A DNA stretch of 64,000 nt from JBFELU01 sp041572755 (GTDB lineage: Bacteria; Actinomycetota; Acidimicrobiia; Spongiisociales; UBA11373): positions 1 to 64,000 of the forward strand of contig JBFFRY010000008.1 in NCBI GenBank assembly GCA_041572755.1, given 5' to 3'. A program made the position numbers and the translations under genes. Shown one piece after another: positions 1-8,063 of this stretch (position 1 is the stretch's first letter; the number at the start of each line of letters is the position of its first letter). The notes under the pieces were generated by a model, which made no database searches, was not told the DNA's origin, and worked only from the letters and a program-made list of their open reading frames with translations.

Positions 1-105
1 CGTCCCGGCCACAGTCGTGGTCGTCCCGGCCACAGTCGTGGTCGTCCCGGCCACAGTCGTGGTCGTCCCGGCCACAGTCGTGGTCGTCGCTGCCACAGTC
101 GTGGT
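1..105. repeat. 21-bp tandem repeat, five copies
   Basis: The unit cgtcccggccacagtcgtgg plus t repeats at 1, 22, 43 and 64, and a fifth copy at 85 has two changes. The array probably continues past the left edge. On the minus strand it encodes the Thr-Thr-Thr-Val-Ala-Gly-Thr linker of the partial secreted protein. There are no spacers, so it is not a CRISPR array. Confidence 0.9.
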
Positions 106-345
106 CGGTTGAGGCTGGCCAGCACCGGGACAGTAGTAATCCCCCCCGGTATAGGGGGTCTGACCCGGTGTCTGGTCGCTGTCGTTGCAGGTGAGTTGCC
201 CACCCGGTGTCACGTAGACCTCGAACGATCCCTGGTCAGCGGTCGCAGCCGACGGGAGAAGGATCAACATGCCCGCAACAAGCAGCATCGTCGCGCCCAG
301 CGCGACTAGAGACCTCCCAGTTTTGATCCTCCAAGCAGAGGACAT
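1..345 (-). CDS. Partial secreted Thr-rich repeat protein, N-terminal part
   Basis: Only 115 codons lie in the window; the gene runs off the left edge. The ATG at 345 has AGGGAG seven bases upstream. Residues about 12-36 form a signal peptide ending near PSAATA. A short segment with two cysteines (LTCND, DYYCPG) follows, then a TTTTVAG repeat stretch encoded by 21-bp tandem units. Thr/Val-rich repeats like this usually serve as extended linkers in exported proteins, so another domain probably lies beyond the edge. The function is not recognised. The nearby CAP/RTX proteins and sortase suggest a cell-surface role. Confidence 0.75.
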   Translation of the reverse strand, partial: MSSAWRIKTGRSLVALGATMLLVAGMLILLPSAATADQGSFEVYVTPGGQLTCNDSDQTPGQTPYTGGDYYCPGAGQPQPTTTVAATTTTVAGTTTTVAGTTTTVAGTTTTVAGT

Positions 346-557
346 GAAGCAACTCCCTCTCAGCAAGTGGACGCTAGCACATCGCGCAGCGCTTTTCTCT
401 ATCGGCCCACCACTCTAGACCCTTCATCGTCCAACCGCAACCCTCTGCATCACCGTCGAATGCCCTGCGCATTCGGGGTTGCCCGACCCACTCATCACTC
501 ATAGTGGCTCGATAAAACACGTCAAGTAGTCATAACGGAGTGACGATTACATGAGGC

Positions 558-1736
558 ATGGCCACTCTTAGTATTCGAAGCGACCGCCGGGACCGGAGAC
601 CTTGGACCGAACGGCGACGAGCCGCTGCTCTCTCCGTCGTGGTGTTTGTGGTGGCCGGCCTCCCCACTGTGGCCCTGGCCGGCGGGGGATCGATCGAACG
701 CGATGCGCAAGCCCTGCTCTACGAGATCAACATGGCCCGGTGGGATCCGACGGGATTCGGCGACGCCACGGGCATCTCCCTCGACGACGTGCTGCCCAGG
801 CCGCCCCTGGCCCCCAACCACCAGTTGGCGAACTCGGCCACCTTCAAAGCCAACGAACTGGCAATGAACTCCTACTTCGATCACCGCAGCGCCGTCACCG
901 GAATGTGGCCCAACCAACTGGCCCGCAGGTTCGGCTATGCGCTCCCCGACCTCTTCGCTGACGACACCAACAACATCGAGTCATTGCATGCCGGCAGCCC
1001 GGTTGCCCGCGAGGTGCTCCTCAGCTGGGCGAGATCACCTTCCCACCGCAGGCACATCTTCGGTGAAGGATGGTTCTTTGCCACCCACCGGGAGATCGGT
1101 GTCGGCCGCAGCACCAGCGGCAACTACTGGGTGGTCCACAGCGCCTATCGATCCACCAACGATCTCTTCGTCACCGGAGTCGCCTTCGAGGACACCAACG
1201 ACAACGGGTTCATGGATCCCGGGGAGGGGCTCGGTGGAATCGCGATCATCGTCGGAGACCGCACCACGACCACCGATCAAAACGGCGGCTACGCCATCAA
1301 AGTGAGCCCGGGCAGCCATCGTGTCTCAGCGCGAGGCCAAGGTTTCCGGGGCACCGCCACCGCCGAGATTCGGGTCCGGGAGTACAACGTCGGCGTCGAC
1401 TTCATCTCAGGAGAGGACGAGCCGGTGGTGCGTGACTACCAGCTGTGCCTGGGCCGAGAGCCGACCGTCCTGGGGACCAGCAGAGACGAAGTGATCCGCG
1501 GTACCCCGGGCGACGACGTCATTCACGGCCTCGGGGGAAGAGACACCATCTACGGCCTCGGCGGTGACGACATCATCTGCGGCGGGTCCGGTCGGGATCG
1601 AATCCACGGCGGAGCGGGTGACGACAGACTCAGCGGCCAGTCCGGAACCGACAAGCTCAAGGGCGGCTCAGGGAACGATCGGTGCGACTCCGGCGAGACG
1701 ACGAGCGGCTGCCGACGTCGGACTGCAACCTCCTGA
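558..1736 (+). CDS. Secreted CAP-domain protein with SdrB-like domain and C-terminal RTX repeats
   Basis: 392 aa. A basic N-terminus leads into a signal anchor at about 23-41, so the protein is exported. Residues about 50-210 resemble a CAP/SCP-PR1 domain, with SYFDHRS, NNIESLH, SPSHRRHI and REIGVG...WVVHSAY. A segment at about 220-290 with FEDTNDNGFMDPGEG and DQNGGYAI resembles the Ca-binding Sdr-type B domain or a carboxypeptidase-like fold. Residues about 310-375 hold glycine/aspartate nonapeptides (GDDVIHGLGG, GDDIICGGSG, GDDRLSGQSG) of the RTX calcium-binding type. There is no LPXTG motif. CAP proteins are secreted and of varied or unknown activity. A second CAP/RTX protein with the reverse order lies at 2766-3548. 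Confidence 0.8.
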   Translation: MATLSIRSDRRDRRPWTERRRAAALSVVVFVVAGLPTVALAGGGSIERDAQALLYEINMARWDPTGFGDATGISLDDVLPRPPLAPNHQLANSATFKANELAMNSYFDHRSAVTGMWPNQLARRFGYALPDLFADDTNNIESLHAGSPVAREVLLSWARSPSHRRHIFGEGWFFATHREIGVGRSTSGNYWVVHSAYRSTNDLFVTGVAFEDTNDNGFMDPGEGLGGIAIIVGDRTTTTDQNGGYAIKVSPGSHRVSARGQGFRGTATAEIRVREYNVGVDFISGEDEPVVRDYQLCLGREPTVLGTSRDEVIRGTPGDDVIHGLGGRDTIYGLGGDDIICGGSGRDRIHGGAGDDRLSGQSGTDKLKGGSGNDRCDSGETTSGCRRRTATS

Positions 1737-1777
1737 CCTGACATCGGCAACCCTCCGGCGTTGCCACGGAGAGTGTC

Positions 1778-1783
1778 TATGAT
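1778..1783 (+). promoter_or_regulatory. -10 box TATGAT, leaderless promoter of the sortase gene
   Basis: TATGAT ends six bases before GTG 1790. Transcription would then begin at or next to the start codon, which favours GTG 1790 over the internal ATG 1937. Confidence 0.5.
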
Positions 1784-1789
1784 CAGGGC

Positions 1790-2755
1790 GTGCCCGCACC
1801 CACCTCCGACACCGGAACGGAAACCATCACTTTCCACCCCGCTCCGGCGGAGATCCGGAGCGCGGATCGACCAGGTCAAACCGTGACTCATTCGTCGACG
1901 CACGATGAGACCCGCACCAACCGGGCACGGGCCCTTATGAAACGTTCGGTCCTCAAGAGGATCGGGATCGTCCTCATCGTCGCCTCGGTCCTCCTCCTCG
2001 GCTATGCGGCCTACCAGATCTGGGGTACCGGCATCGTCACCAGTCGCCACCAAGAACGCCTCGCCGAAGAGTTCGGCGAGCGTGTCCGGCAGGCTGCGGC
2101 GGGGGTCCTACCCGATCCGGTCGACCAGCCGCCCTCGACGTCAACGGCTCGGCCCGTGTCACCGTGGGACAATCCTGTGATCCAGGCTCCGGCCACCCAG
2201 TCCGAACCGCTCACTACGCCGGTCCCCGCCGAACCCGTTCCCACGCCCACGACCGAGCGGTCTCCCGGCGTCCTCTACGAAGCGGCCCCCACTTCCGGCC
2301 AGGTCCTGGGCCGAATCATCGTCGAGAGTCTCGAACTCGACTGGATGGTCATCGAAGGCGTCGGCGCGAACGAACTTGCCCAGGGACCCGGCCACATGCC
2401 GCACACCCCGGTCCCGGGACAACCGGGAAATGCGGTCATCAGCGGCCACCGCACCACCTACGGGGCCCCGTTCTATCACCTCGATAAACTCGTTCCGGGT
2501 GACACCATCTCTGTGGAGACCCTCGTCGGGACCCATGCCTATGAGGTCATCGGCAGCACGATCGTGCCACCCACCGGGGTTTGGGTCACCGAACAGTGGG
2601 AGGGCTCCTGGCTCACCCTCACAACGTGTACCCCCCTCTTCTCCTCTCGGGAGCGGTTGATCGTGTTCGCCAAACTGGTGGAGGGTCCCAACGAGGAGGC
2701 CATCCACGACGACTTCACCCCGAGCTACGGCCTGCCCGAACCTCCCGAGGCGTAG
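1790..2755 (+). CDS. Sortase (class E-like transpeptidase)
   Basis: 321 aa from GTG 1790; ATG 1937 (MKRSVLKRIGIVL) is the alternative start. One membrane segment lies at about residues 58-76, followed by a Pro/Thr-rich stalk to about 165, then the sortase domain. The catalytic set is visible: His220 in ISGHRTTYG, Cys280 in TLTTCTP, and Arg in SSRERLIVF. Sortases cleave a C-terminal sorting signal and join the protein to a cell-surface acceptor. The LAGPG-type or LPXTG substrate is not evident in the adjacent CAP/RTX proteins, so its substrate is unknown. The -10 box just before GTG suggests a leaderless mRNA. Confidence 0.88.
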   Translation: MPAPTSDTGTETITFHPAPAEIRSADRPGQTVTHSSTHDETRTNRARALMKRSVLKRIGIVLIVASVLLLGYAAYQIWGTGIVTSRHQERLAEEFGERVRQAAAGVLPDPVDQPPSTSTARPVSPWDNPVIQAPATQSEPLTTPVPAEPVPTPTTERSPGVLYEAAPTSGQVLGRIIVESLELDWMVIEGVGANELAQGPGHMPHTPVPGQPGNAVISGHRTTYGAPFYHLDKLVPGDTISVETLVGTHAYEVIGSTIVPPTGVWVTEQWEGSWLTLTTCTPLFSSRERLIVFAKLVEGPNEEAIHDDFTPSYGLPEPPEA

Positions 2756-2765
2756 GCGGGCTGGC

Positions 2766-3548
2766 TCAAGCCCCGAACACCTGGGTCAACCATCCCTCGT
2801 CCCCCGAGACGATGACGCCGATCCCGGTGAGCTCCCAATCGGGATCGCACATGTTGTCCCGATGGACTGCGCTGGACCAGAGCTGATCGAAGAACCCGTC
2901 GGCGGTGATCGACGCACCGAGCAGCCAGGCCACGTTCTCCCCAAAGATCGATCCGGGGATCCGGAAGGTCTCCACTCGCGTGGCGAAGTCGCCATACGTG
3001 GGTGAATCATGGCTCAGGAAGTCGTGGACCGCCATGTCCCAGGAGTGGACTCCCGCCATCCAGTCGTACTTCGAGTGACGGCGGAGAACATCCTCCCCAC
3101 AGCGGTCGACGCGTGCCTCGTTCATCTGCTCGAAGAAGTCGCGCTCGATGCTTGCCTTGCGTTCACACTTCTTCTTCGAGCCCTGGCGACACAGATCGAT
3201 GCCTTTTCCACCGTTCACCGTGTCCGAGCCTCCGTTGCCGGACAGGATGTCGTGACCGGATCCACCGAGCAGTAGGTCGTTCCCCTTACCCCCTTCGAGC
3301 TCATCGTCCCCTGATGCACCGCAGATCGTGTCGTTACCGCCCTTGCCGTCGACGATGTCGTCACCACCCCCGGCATAGATCACATCGTCACCGCTCGTGC
3401 CCTCGAGAACGTTGTCGCCGCCATCGCCGACGATCGTCGCCACCAGCCCATCACAGGTGGGCGTCGACGCCGACCCCGGCACCGACACAAAGATCAGCGC
3501 CACCGTGAGAAATGAGAGGAAGAGGTACCAGGATCGCTTGCTCGACAT
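2766..3548 (-). CDS. Secreted RTX-repeat protein with C-terminal CAP domain
   Basis: 260 aa. ATG 3548 follows GGGAGATCAAC, a good ribosome site; a longer in-frame extension to 3626 lacks one and would bury the signal peptide. Signal peptide is about residues 7-27. RTX-type Gly/Asp repeats (GDDVIYAGGG, GNDTICGASG, GNDLLLGGSG) fill about 40-120. A CAP/SCP domain follows (HDFLSHDS, GENVAW, SSAVHRDNM, TGIGVIVSGD, WLTQVFG). Compared with 558-1736, the same two modules are in reverse order. It is convergent with the sortase gene, ten bases from its stop. Likely a calcium-stabilised extracellular protein; the activity is not known. Confidence 0.82.
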   Translation of the reverse strand: MSSKRSWYLFLSFLTVALIFVSVPGSASTPTCDGLVATIVGDGGDNVLEGTSGDDVIYAGGGDDIVDGKGGNDTICGASGDDELEGGKGNDLLLGGSGHDILSGNGGSDTVNGGKGIDLCRQGSKKKCERKASIERDFFEQMNEARVDRCGEDVLRRHSKYDWMAGVHSWDMAVHDFLSHDSPTYGDFATRVETFRIPGSIFGENVAWLLGASITADGFFDQLWSSAVHRDNMCDPDWELTGIGVIVSGDEGWLTQVFGA

Positions 3549-3641
3549 GTTGATCTCCCAAGAAACTGAAGTGCCGTGTCGAGCCGAGTGTAGGAAGGCG
3601 AAACCGCTAGCCGCCAACGGCGGCACCGTGACGCGTCTCGC

Positions 3642-3950
3642 TCAGACGGCCTGCTCCCGGTACCCGGTGTCCCCAGGGTGCACCACCCGGAAGGACTGCT
3701 CCGACGGCATGGCCGCCATCGGACGGAGGCGCAACTCCATGAAGGTCTGACCGGGGAACCGCTGGTCCTCGTACAGCTCGACGTCGATGTCATGGGGCAG
3801 CATGCGGGCCACCATGATCATCTCGCGGCGGGTCTCCAGGTCGTAGCCGACAAAGCGCACATACCCGGCCCGATCGACCCTAGAAACCAACAACTCGGCC
3901 ACCTCGCGCCGCCAGGCCCGGCGGGAACGGCTCTCTGCGAACAGCGGCAT
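3642..3950 (-). CDS. Hypothetical protein, 102 aa
   Basis: The ATG at 3950 follows GAGGGGCCCT, a usable ribosome site. The product is a small soluble protein with an Arg-rich N-terminus (ESRSRRAWRREVAELL) and a mixed alpha/beta body (AGYVRFVGYDLETRREMIMV, VELYEDQRFPG). No signal peptide, membrane segment or metal motif is visible. I do not recognise the family. It sits alone between a secreted-protein gene and acyl-CoA dehydrogenase, on the same strand as both, without tight spacing. Confidence 0.55.
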   Translation of the reverse strand: MPLFAESRSRRAWRREVAELLVSRVDRAGYVRFVGYDLETRREMIMVARMLPHDIDVELYEDQRFPGQTFMELRLRPMAAMPSEQSFRVVHPGDTGYREQAV

Positions 3951-4013
3951 AGGGCCCCTCGAGGGAATGACACCGCTGTGATCTTATGCACAGGCCCCGG
4001 CAGGATCCGGTCT

Positions 4014-5186
4014 TTAGCGAGGCACCTCACTCCACGGGAGATCCTTGTCCACCCGTGGCTCACCGGGCAGGCCCAGAACCCGTTCCCCGAGGATGTTCTT
4101 CATGATCTCCGAAGTTCCGCCCTCGATGGAGTTGGCCCTGGCCCGCAAGAAGGCCTTGCGGGGATCGGTGATCGTGGCCGACTCCTCCGGCATCACCATC
4201 TCGTAGGAGTCGTAGAGCATGCCGTCGGGCCCCATCAGGTCCAGCACGAGCTCGTAGATCTTCTTGTTGATCTCGGCGTACACCAACTTGGCGGTCGAGC
4301 CTTCCGGCCCCGGCGTGCCCTGCGAGAGGGCCTTGGCGGCCCTCAGATTGGTGAGACGAGCCGTCTCGGCCTCGACCCACAGCCTCATCAGCCGGTCACG
4401 GCGCACCGGATCGTCGAATCCGCCCCTGCGCCAGGTGGCCACCGCAGTGCCGATCGGGCCAAACTCCCGCGGCTGAATGATGCCTCCGATGGCGACCCGT
4501 TCGTTCATGAGGGTCGTCAGGGTGACCCGCCAGCCGTCGCCCACCTCACCGATCCGATCGGCGTCGGGAACTCGCACGTCGGTGAGGTAGACCTCGTTGA
4601 ACTCCCCCTCACCGGTGATCTGGCGGATCGGACGGACCTCGATGCCGGGAGCCTCCATATCCACGATGAAGTAACTCATCCCCTTGTGCTTGGGAACGCC
4701 CGGGTCGGTCCGCACCACGATCATTCCCCACTTGGCGACGTGGGCCAGCGTGGTCCACACCTTCTGACCGTTGACCACCCACTCGTCACCGTCGCGAACT
4801 GCCCGAGCCGACAGTGCCGCCACGTCGGATCCGGCTCCGGGCTCGGAGAACATCTGACACCAGATCTCCTCCGAGGTGAACATCGGTCGCAGCCACCGCT
4901 GCTGCTGTTCCTCGGTGCCGTGGGCCAGCAGCACGTGGGCGCCCATCCCCACACCGAGGATGTTGAACTTCGCCGGGTTGGGGGCGCCGGCATCGGCGAG
5001 ACGATCGTCGACGAGAGGCTGCAGTCGGCGCGACACGCCGAGGCCGCCGAGACCCTCCGGGAACCAGACCCACGCCAAGCCGAGATCGAATCGAGCCGCC
5101 AAGAACGAGACGGGATCCCCTGCGGGATCGTTGCTGTTCAGCAGCTCGTCGAGTCGATCTTCTATCAACCGGGAGGCATCGGTCAT
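4014..5186 (-). CDS. Acyl-CoA dehydrogenase family protein
   Basis: 390 aa, the usual length for the family. ATG 5186 has GAGGAG upstream. The protein has the flavin and substrate-binding pattern: MFSEPGAGSDVAAL and GDEWVVNGQKVWTT in the middle beta domain, VYLTDVRVPDADRIG, and a C-terminal helical domain ending SIEGGTSEIMKNILGERVLG, the conserved FAD-contact segment. These enzymes are FAD enzymes that oxidise acyl-CoA thioesters at C2-C3, passing electrons to ETF. Substrate chain length cannot be told from the sequence. No other beta-oxidation gene is adjacent. Confidence 0.9.
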   Translation of the reverse strand: MTDASRLIEDRLDELLNSNDPAGDPVSFLAARFDLGLAWVWFPEGLGGLGVSRRLQPLVDDRLADAGAPNPAKFNILGVGMGAHVLLAHGTEEQQQRWLRPMFTSEEIWCQMFSEPGAGSDVAALSARAVRDGDEWVVNGQKVWTTLAHVAKWGMIVVRTDPGVPKHKGMSYFIVDMEAPGIEVRPIRQITGEGEFNEVYLTDVRVPDADRIGEVGDGWRVTLTTLMNERVAIGGIIQPREFGPIGTAVATWRRGGFDDPVRRDRLMRLWVEAETARLTNLRAAKALSQGTPGPEGSTAKLVYAEINKKIYELVLDLMGPDGMLYDSYEMVMPEESATITDPRKAFLRARANSIEGGTSEIMKNILGERVLGLPGEPRVDKDLPWSEVPR

Positions 5187-5231
5187 TGCGGCTCCTCATC
5201 GAGAGGACCCGCATGATGCCATAGCCGCCCC

Positions 5232-6452
5232 TCAGGCACCCAGGTCCTCCAGGACCGCCTCGGCGGCGCGGCGCCCGGAGCGCAGGGCACCGTCGATCGA
5301 TGCCGTCGCCCGGTGATCACCGGCCACGTACCGCCCCGCCCCCGCTCGGGCCGGAAGGTGAGCATCGAACGGCGGTGACTGGGAGGGCTGCCCGTGCATG
5401 AAGACATGGGTGGCCAGGTGATCCCATCCATCGACCGCATCCCCGAACCAGGTGCTGAGACGCTGCCGCACCCGATCCTCGATGCCGGACTCGAGTTCGA
5501 GGCTCTCGACGACGACCAGCGCCCGACCGGGAGGGGCATAGGCCGGAGACACCTCAGACATGACGGCCACGTTGTTGACGGCGCCACCCGGTTCACCATC
5601 GAGGAGGAGGCGCGGTCCCCTTCGCGGTGGCTCCTCGGCAGCGAACGCGACACCCACGACCCGTCGGGATGGCGGTACTCGGAGATCGAGCAACCGAGCC
5701 GCCTCCGGAGCCTCGGTGGCCACCACCACGGCGCGAGCAGAAACCTGCCCGCTCCCGGTAGACACACCGGCCGGGTCGACCGCCGTCACCGGGGTCTCGA
5801 GGCGGATCGTGCCGTCGGGGAGCCGCTCGGCGAGTTGGTCGGGGATCCGCTGCATGCCGCCGGCGGGGACGGCGGCGTCACCCTCGGCCAACATCTTGAG
5901 CACGAAATGGAAGGCCCGCGCCGAGGTCTCGAGATCGGGATCCAGCAGAATCCCGGCGAACAGGGGTCGGAAGAAGCTCTCGACCATCCTCTCGGAGAAC
6001 CCTGCCGACCGCAGCGCCTCCACGGCGGGAACGTCGTCGCCGTTCAGCAGGCCTTCGATCGAGGCCGAGCGGACCCGGCTCCGCAAGCGAGCCACACGCA
6101 GCTTGTCGGCGACCGAGCCAATCGGGGCACGCAGCGTTGCCCAGGCATCCGCCGGTCGGCGGAAGGGGTCGCCGACGCGATGGAACCGGCCGTCCCGCCA
6201 CACGTCGGCCCCGGGATGGAAGCACCGGAGATCCAGGCCGGCGAGGTCGAGGAACCGCCGGCCCTCCGGATAGGCAGTCAGATACACCTGAAAGCCGCGG
6301 TCGATGAGGAACCCGTCGACCTCATCGGTGCCCACCCGCCCTCCGACTCGATCGGAAGCCTCGAGCACCACCGGCTCCACACCCCGCTCGGCGAGCACCC
6401 GGGCACAGGCGAGACCGGCGAGCCCGGCACCGACGACGACGACGTCCGCCAC
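5232..6452 (-). CDS. FAD-dependent amine-oxidase-like oxidoreductase
   Basis: 406 aa from GTG 6452, two bases after the stop of the epimerase gene and with GGAGG five bases upstream; the open frame extends further but into that gene. The N-terminus is a Rossmann FAD site, VVVVGAGLAGLACARV, with an acidic strand end (PVVLEASDRVGGRVGT). The C-terminus has GRYVAGDHRATASIDGALRS, the second flavin contact typical of the protoporphyrinogen-oxidase/monoamine-oxidase superfamily. The substrate is unknown. Coupling to the SDR39U1-type gene suggests a shared pathway, perhaps porphyrin, carotenoid or lipid oxidation; that is inference. Confidence 0.82.
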   Translation of the reverse strand: MADVVVVGAGLAGLACARVLAERGVEPVVLEASDRVGGRVGTDEVDGFLIDRGFQVYLTAYPEGRRFLDLAGLDLRCFHPGADVWRDGRFHRVGDPFRRPADAWATLRAPIGSVADKLRVARLRSRVRSASIEGLLNGDDVPAVEALRSAGFSERMVESFFRPLFAGILLDPDLETSARAFHFVLKMLAEGDAAVPAGGMQRIPDQLAERLPDGTIRLETPVTAVDPAGVSTGSGQVSARAVVVATEAPEAARLLDLRVPPSRRVVGVAFAAEEPPRRGPRLLLDGEPGGAVNNVAVMSEVSPAYAPPGRALVVVESLELESGIEDRVRQRLSTWFGDAVDGWDHLATHVFMHGQPSQSPPFDAHLPARAGAGRYVAGDHRATASIDGALRSGRRAAEAVLEDLGA

Positions 6453-6454
6453 CG

Positions 6455-7378
6455 CTACCTCCGATCGAGGGCGGCGGTCAACGCCGCGTCGAGATCGGCA
6501 TCGCCATCGAAACCGTCGGCCCGCAGACGGTTGGGGAGAACCCGCTGGCTGTCGAAGAGGGTCGCCTCCGCCAGTTCTCGGCCCAGGATCAGCCGCAAGA
6601 CGAATCGAGGGATGGGCAGCAGCACCGGCCGGCGCAGCGCCCGGCCCACCGCCTTCATGAAGGTCTTGTTCGTCGCCGGCTGGGGAGCGGTCAGGTTGAC
6701 CGGCCCGGCGAGCCTGCTCTCCAGCAGGTGAATGATGGCGCGGACCTGGTCTTCGATCGAGATCCAGCTCCACCACTGCCGGCCGTTCCCGACCCATCCC
6801 CCCAGGCCCCACCGGTAGGGGCTGAGCCAGCGCGGTCCGAACGGGGCCAGCAGCCGGCCGAGGGCACCGCCGTTCCGGGAGAGCACGATTCCGGTGCGGA
6901 CCACAACGGTCCTGATCCCCGCTTCCGCGGCGGGAGCGGTCGCTTGCTCCCAGGCGCTGCAGACCTCGGCGAAGAAGCCCTCCCCGGTTTCCGAGTCCTC
7001 GTCGAGGAGTGCATCGCCACGATCTCCGTAGACGCCGACCGCCGAAGCGCTGATGAACACCGACGGCTTGCGATCCAGCCCGGCGAGGGTCTCCGCCAGG
7101 AGCCGCGTCGGCTCGATCCGGCTGCTGCGAATCAACTCCTTCTCGGTGGGGGTCCAGCGCCGCTCGCCGATGCTGCGCCCGGACAGGTTGATCACCGCAT
7201 CGATCCCCTCGAGAGCTGCGGCATCGATCGTCCCTTCGACGGGATGCCAGGCGATCCCCTCGTGACCGCCGGCCGTGGTGGGGCGGACGAGCCGGATCAC
7301 CCGGTGTCCGGCATCCTCCAGGGCCTCTATCAGGGCGGTGCCGATCAGCCCGGTCGACCCGCTCACTGCAATCCGCAT
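6455..7378 (-). CDS. SDR39U1/YfcH-type NAD(P)-dependent epimerase (TIGR01777 family)
   Basis: 307 aa, the normal length. The N-terminus carries the dinucleotide-binding motif SGSTGLIGTALIEAL; the catalytic region includes SVFISASAVGVYGDRGD with the Tyr of extended SDRs; the C-terminal DUF1731-type part has FDSQRVLPNRLRADGF. Family members are predicted nucleoside-sugar epimerase-like oxidoreductases with no firm reaction. ATG 7378 follows AAGGAGGC. The gene is directly upstream of the FAD oxidoreductase (two-base gap), so both are probably co-transcribed and translationally coupled. Confidence 0.88.
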   Translation of the reverse strand: MRIAVSGSTGLIGTALIEALEDAGHRVIRLVRPTTAGGHEGIAWHPVEGTIDAAALEGIDAVINLSGRSIGERRWTPTEKELIRSSRIEPTRLLAETLAGLDRKPSVFISASAVGVYGDRGDALLDEDSETGEGFFAEVCSAWEQATAPAAEAGIRTVVVRTGIVLSRNGGALGRLLAPFGPRWLSPYRWGLGGWVGNGRQWWSWISIEDQVRAIIHLLESRLAGPVNLTAPQPATNKTFMKAVGRALRRPVLLPIPRFVLRLILGRELAEATLFDSQRVLPNRLRADGFDGDADLDAALTAALDRR

Positions 7379-7409
7379 GGAAGCCTCCTTGCGGCAGAGG
7401 CTAGGAACC

Positions 7410-8063
7410 TCAGTCCCGATACCAGGAACGCAACTCCTCTCCGATCCGGCGACGCCACTCCTCGGTCATCGCCCCGACCGGGTCGCCCACCCCGAGGTAG
7501 TCGGCGGGACTGATCGGCTCACACACCGTCACCCGCACCGGTCGGCGGCTGATTCGTCCGGTGCCGCGGCCCATGGCCTCGTCGGAACCGGCGACGGCGA
7601 CCGGCAGCAGTGGGGCACCGGCACGGCGGGCCAGCCACGCCGCTCCTCGCTTCGGCGGCTCCTCCCCCCAGCGCCACACCCGCACCCCCTCGGGATAGAG
7701 CCCGACCGCACCCCCTTCGGCCAGCTCGGCCAGAGCGAGCCGCAAGGCACTGAGAGGGGTACGCGTTCGCGACATGGGCACCGCGCCCAGCCAGAAGGTG
7801 AGCCCGTCGAAGAACCGCGAGTTGCCGTAGAGCTCATCCACGGCCAGGAATCGAATGGGGCGAATCACCGTCATACCCACCAGCACCGGGTCGAGATGGG
7901 AGAAGTGGTTGGCGGCCACCACGAGGGGACCGGAGGGAATCGCCGCTCTCCGCACCACCTCGGCGGGGAAGTAGAAGCGGGTCAAACGCCTGGCGGTCGG
8001 CACGGCGATCCGCCAGGCGCTGCAGGCCCCGAAGGGGAACCCCGTCCTACGCCGGGGCCGCAA
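7410..8063 (-). CDS. 1-acyl-sn-glycerol-3-phosphate acyltransferase-like (PlsC family)
   Basis: 217 aa from TTG 8063, overlapping the holB stop by 17 bases; a later GTG at 8000 is possible but removes conserved N-terminal sequence. The acyltransferase blocks are present: NHFSHLD (the HX4D catalytic motif) at about residues 52-58, and LYPEGVR, a variant of the EGTR glycerol-phosphate-binding motif. PlsC-type enzymes add an acyl chain to lysophosphatidic acid at the membrane. The EGVR change and the short length leave the exact acceptor open. It is the last gene of the topA-MFS-tmk-holB run. Confidence 0.82.
   Translation of the reverse strand: MRPRRRTGFPFGACSAWRIAVPTARRLTRFYFPAEVVRRAAIPSGPLVVAANHFSHLDPVLVGMTVIRPIRFLAVDELYGNSRFFDGLTFWLGAVPMSRTRTPLSALRLALAELAEGGAVGLYPEGVRVWRWGEEPPKRGAAWLARRAGAPLLPVAVAGSDEAMGRGTGRISRRPVRVTVCEPISPADYLGVGDPVGAMTEEWRRRIGEELRSWYRD

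Noticed and set aside
1..105. CRISPR array
   Set aside because: Repeats are directly joined without spacers and are coding.
3678..5216. 512-codon plus-strand frame opposite acyl-CoA dehydrogenase
   Set aside because: Antisense shadow of a clearly conserved enzyme in high-GC DNA.
7410..8063. PlsC gene starting at GTG 8000
   Set aside because: It would remove the conserved N-terminal approach to the acyltransferase domain; TTG 8063 retains it, though the choice is not certain.
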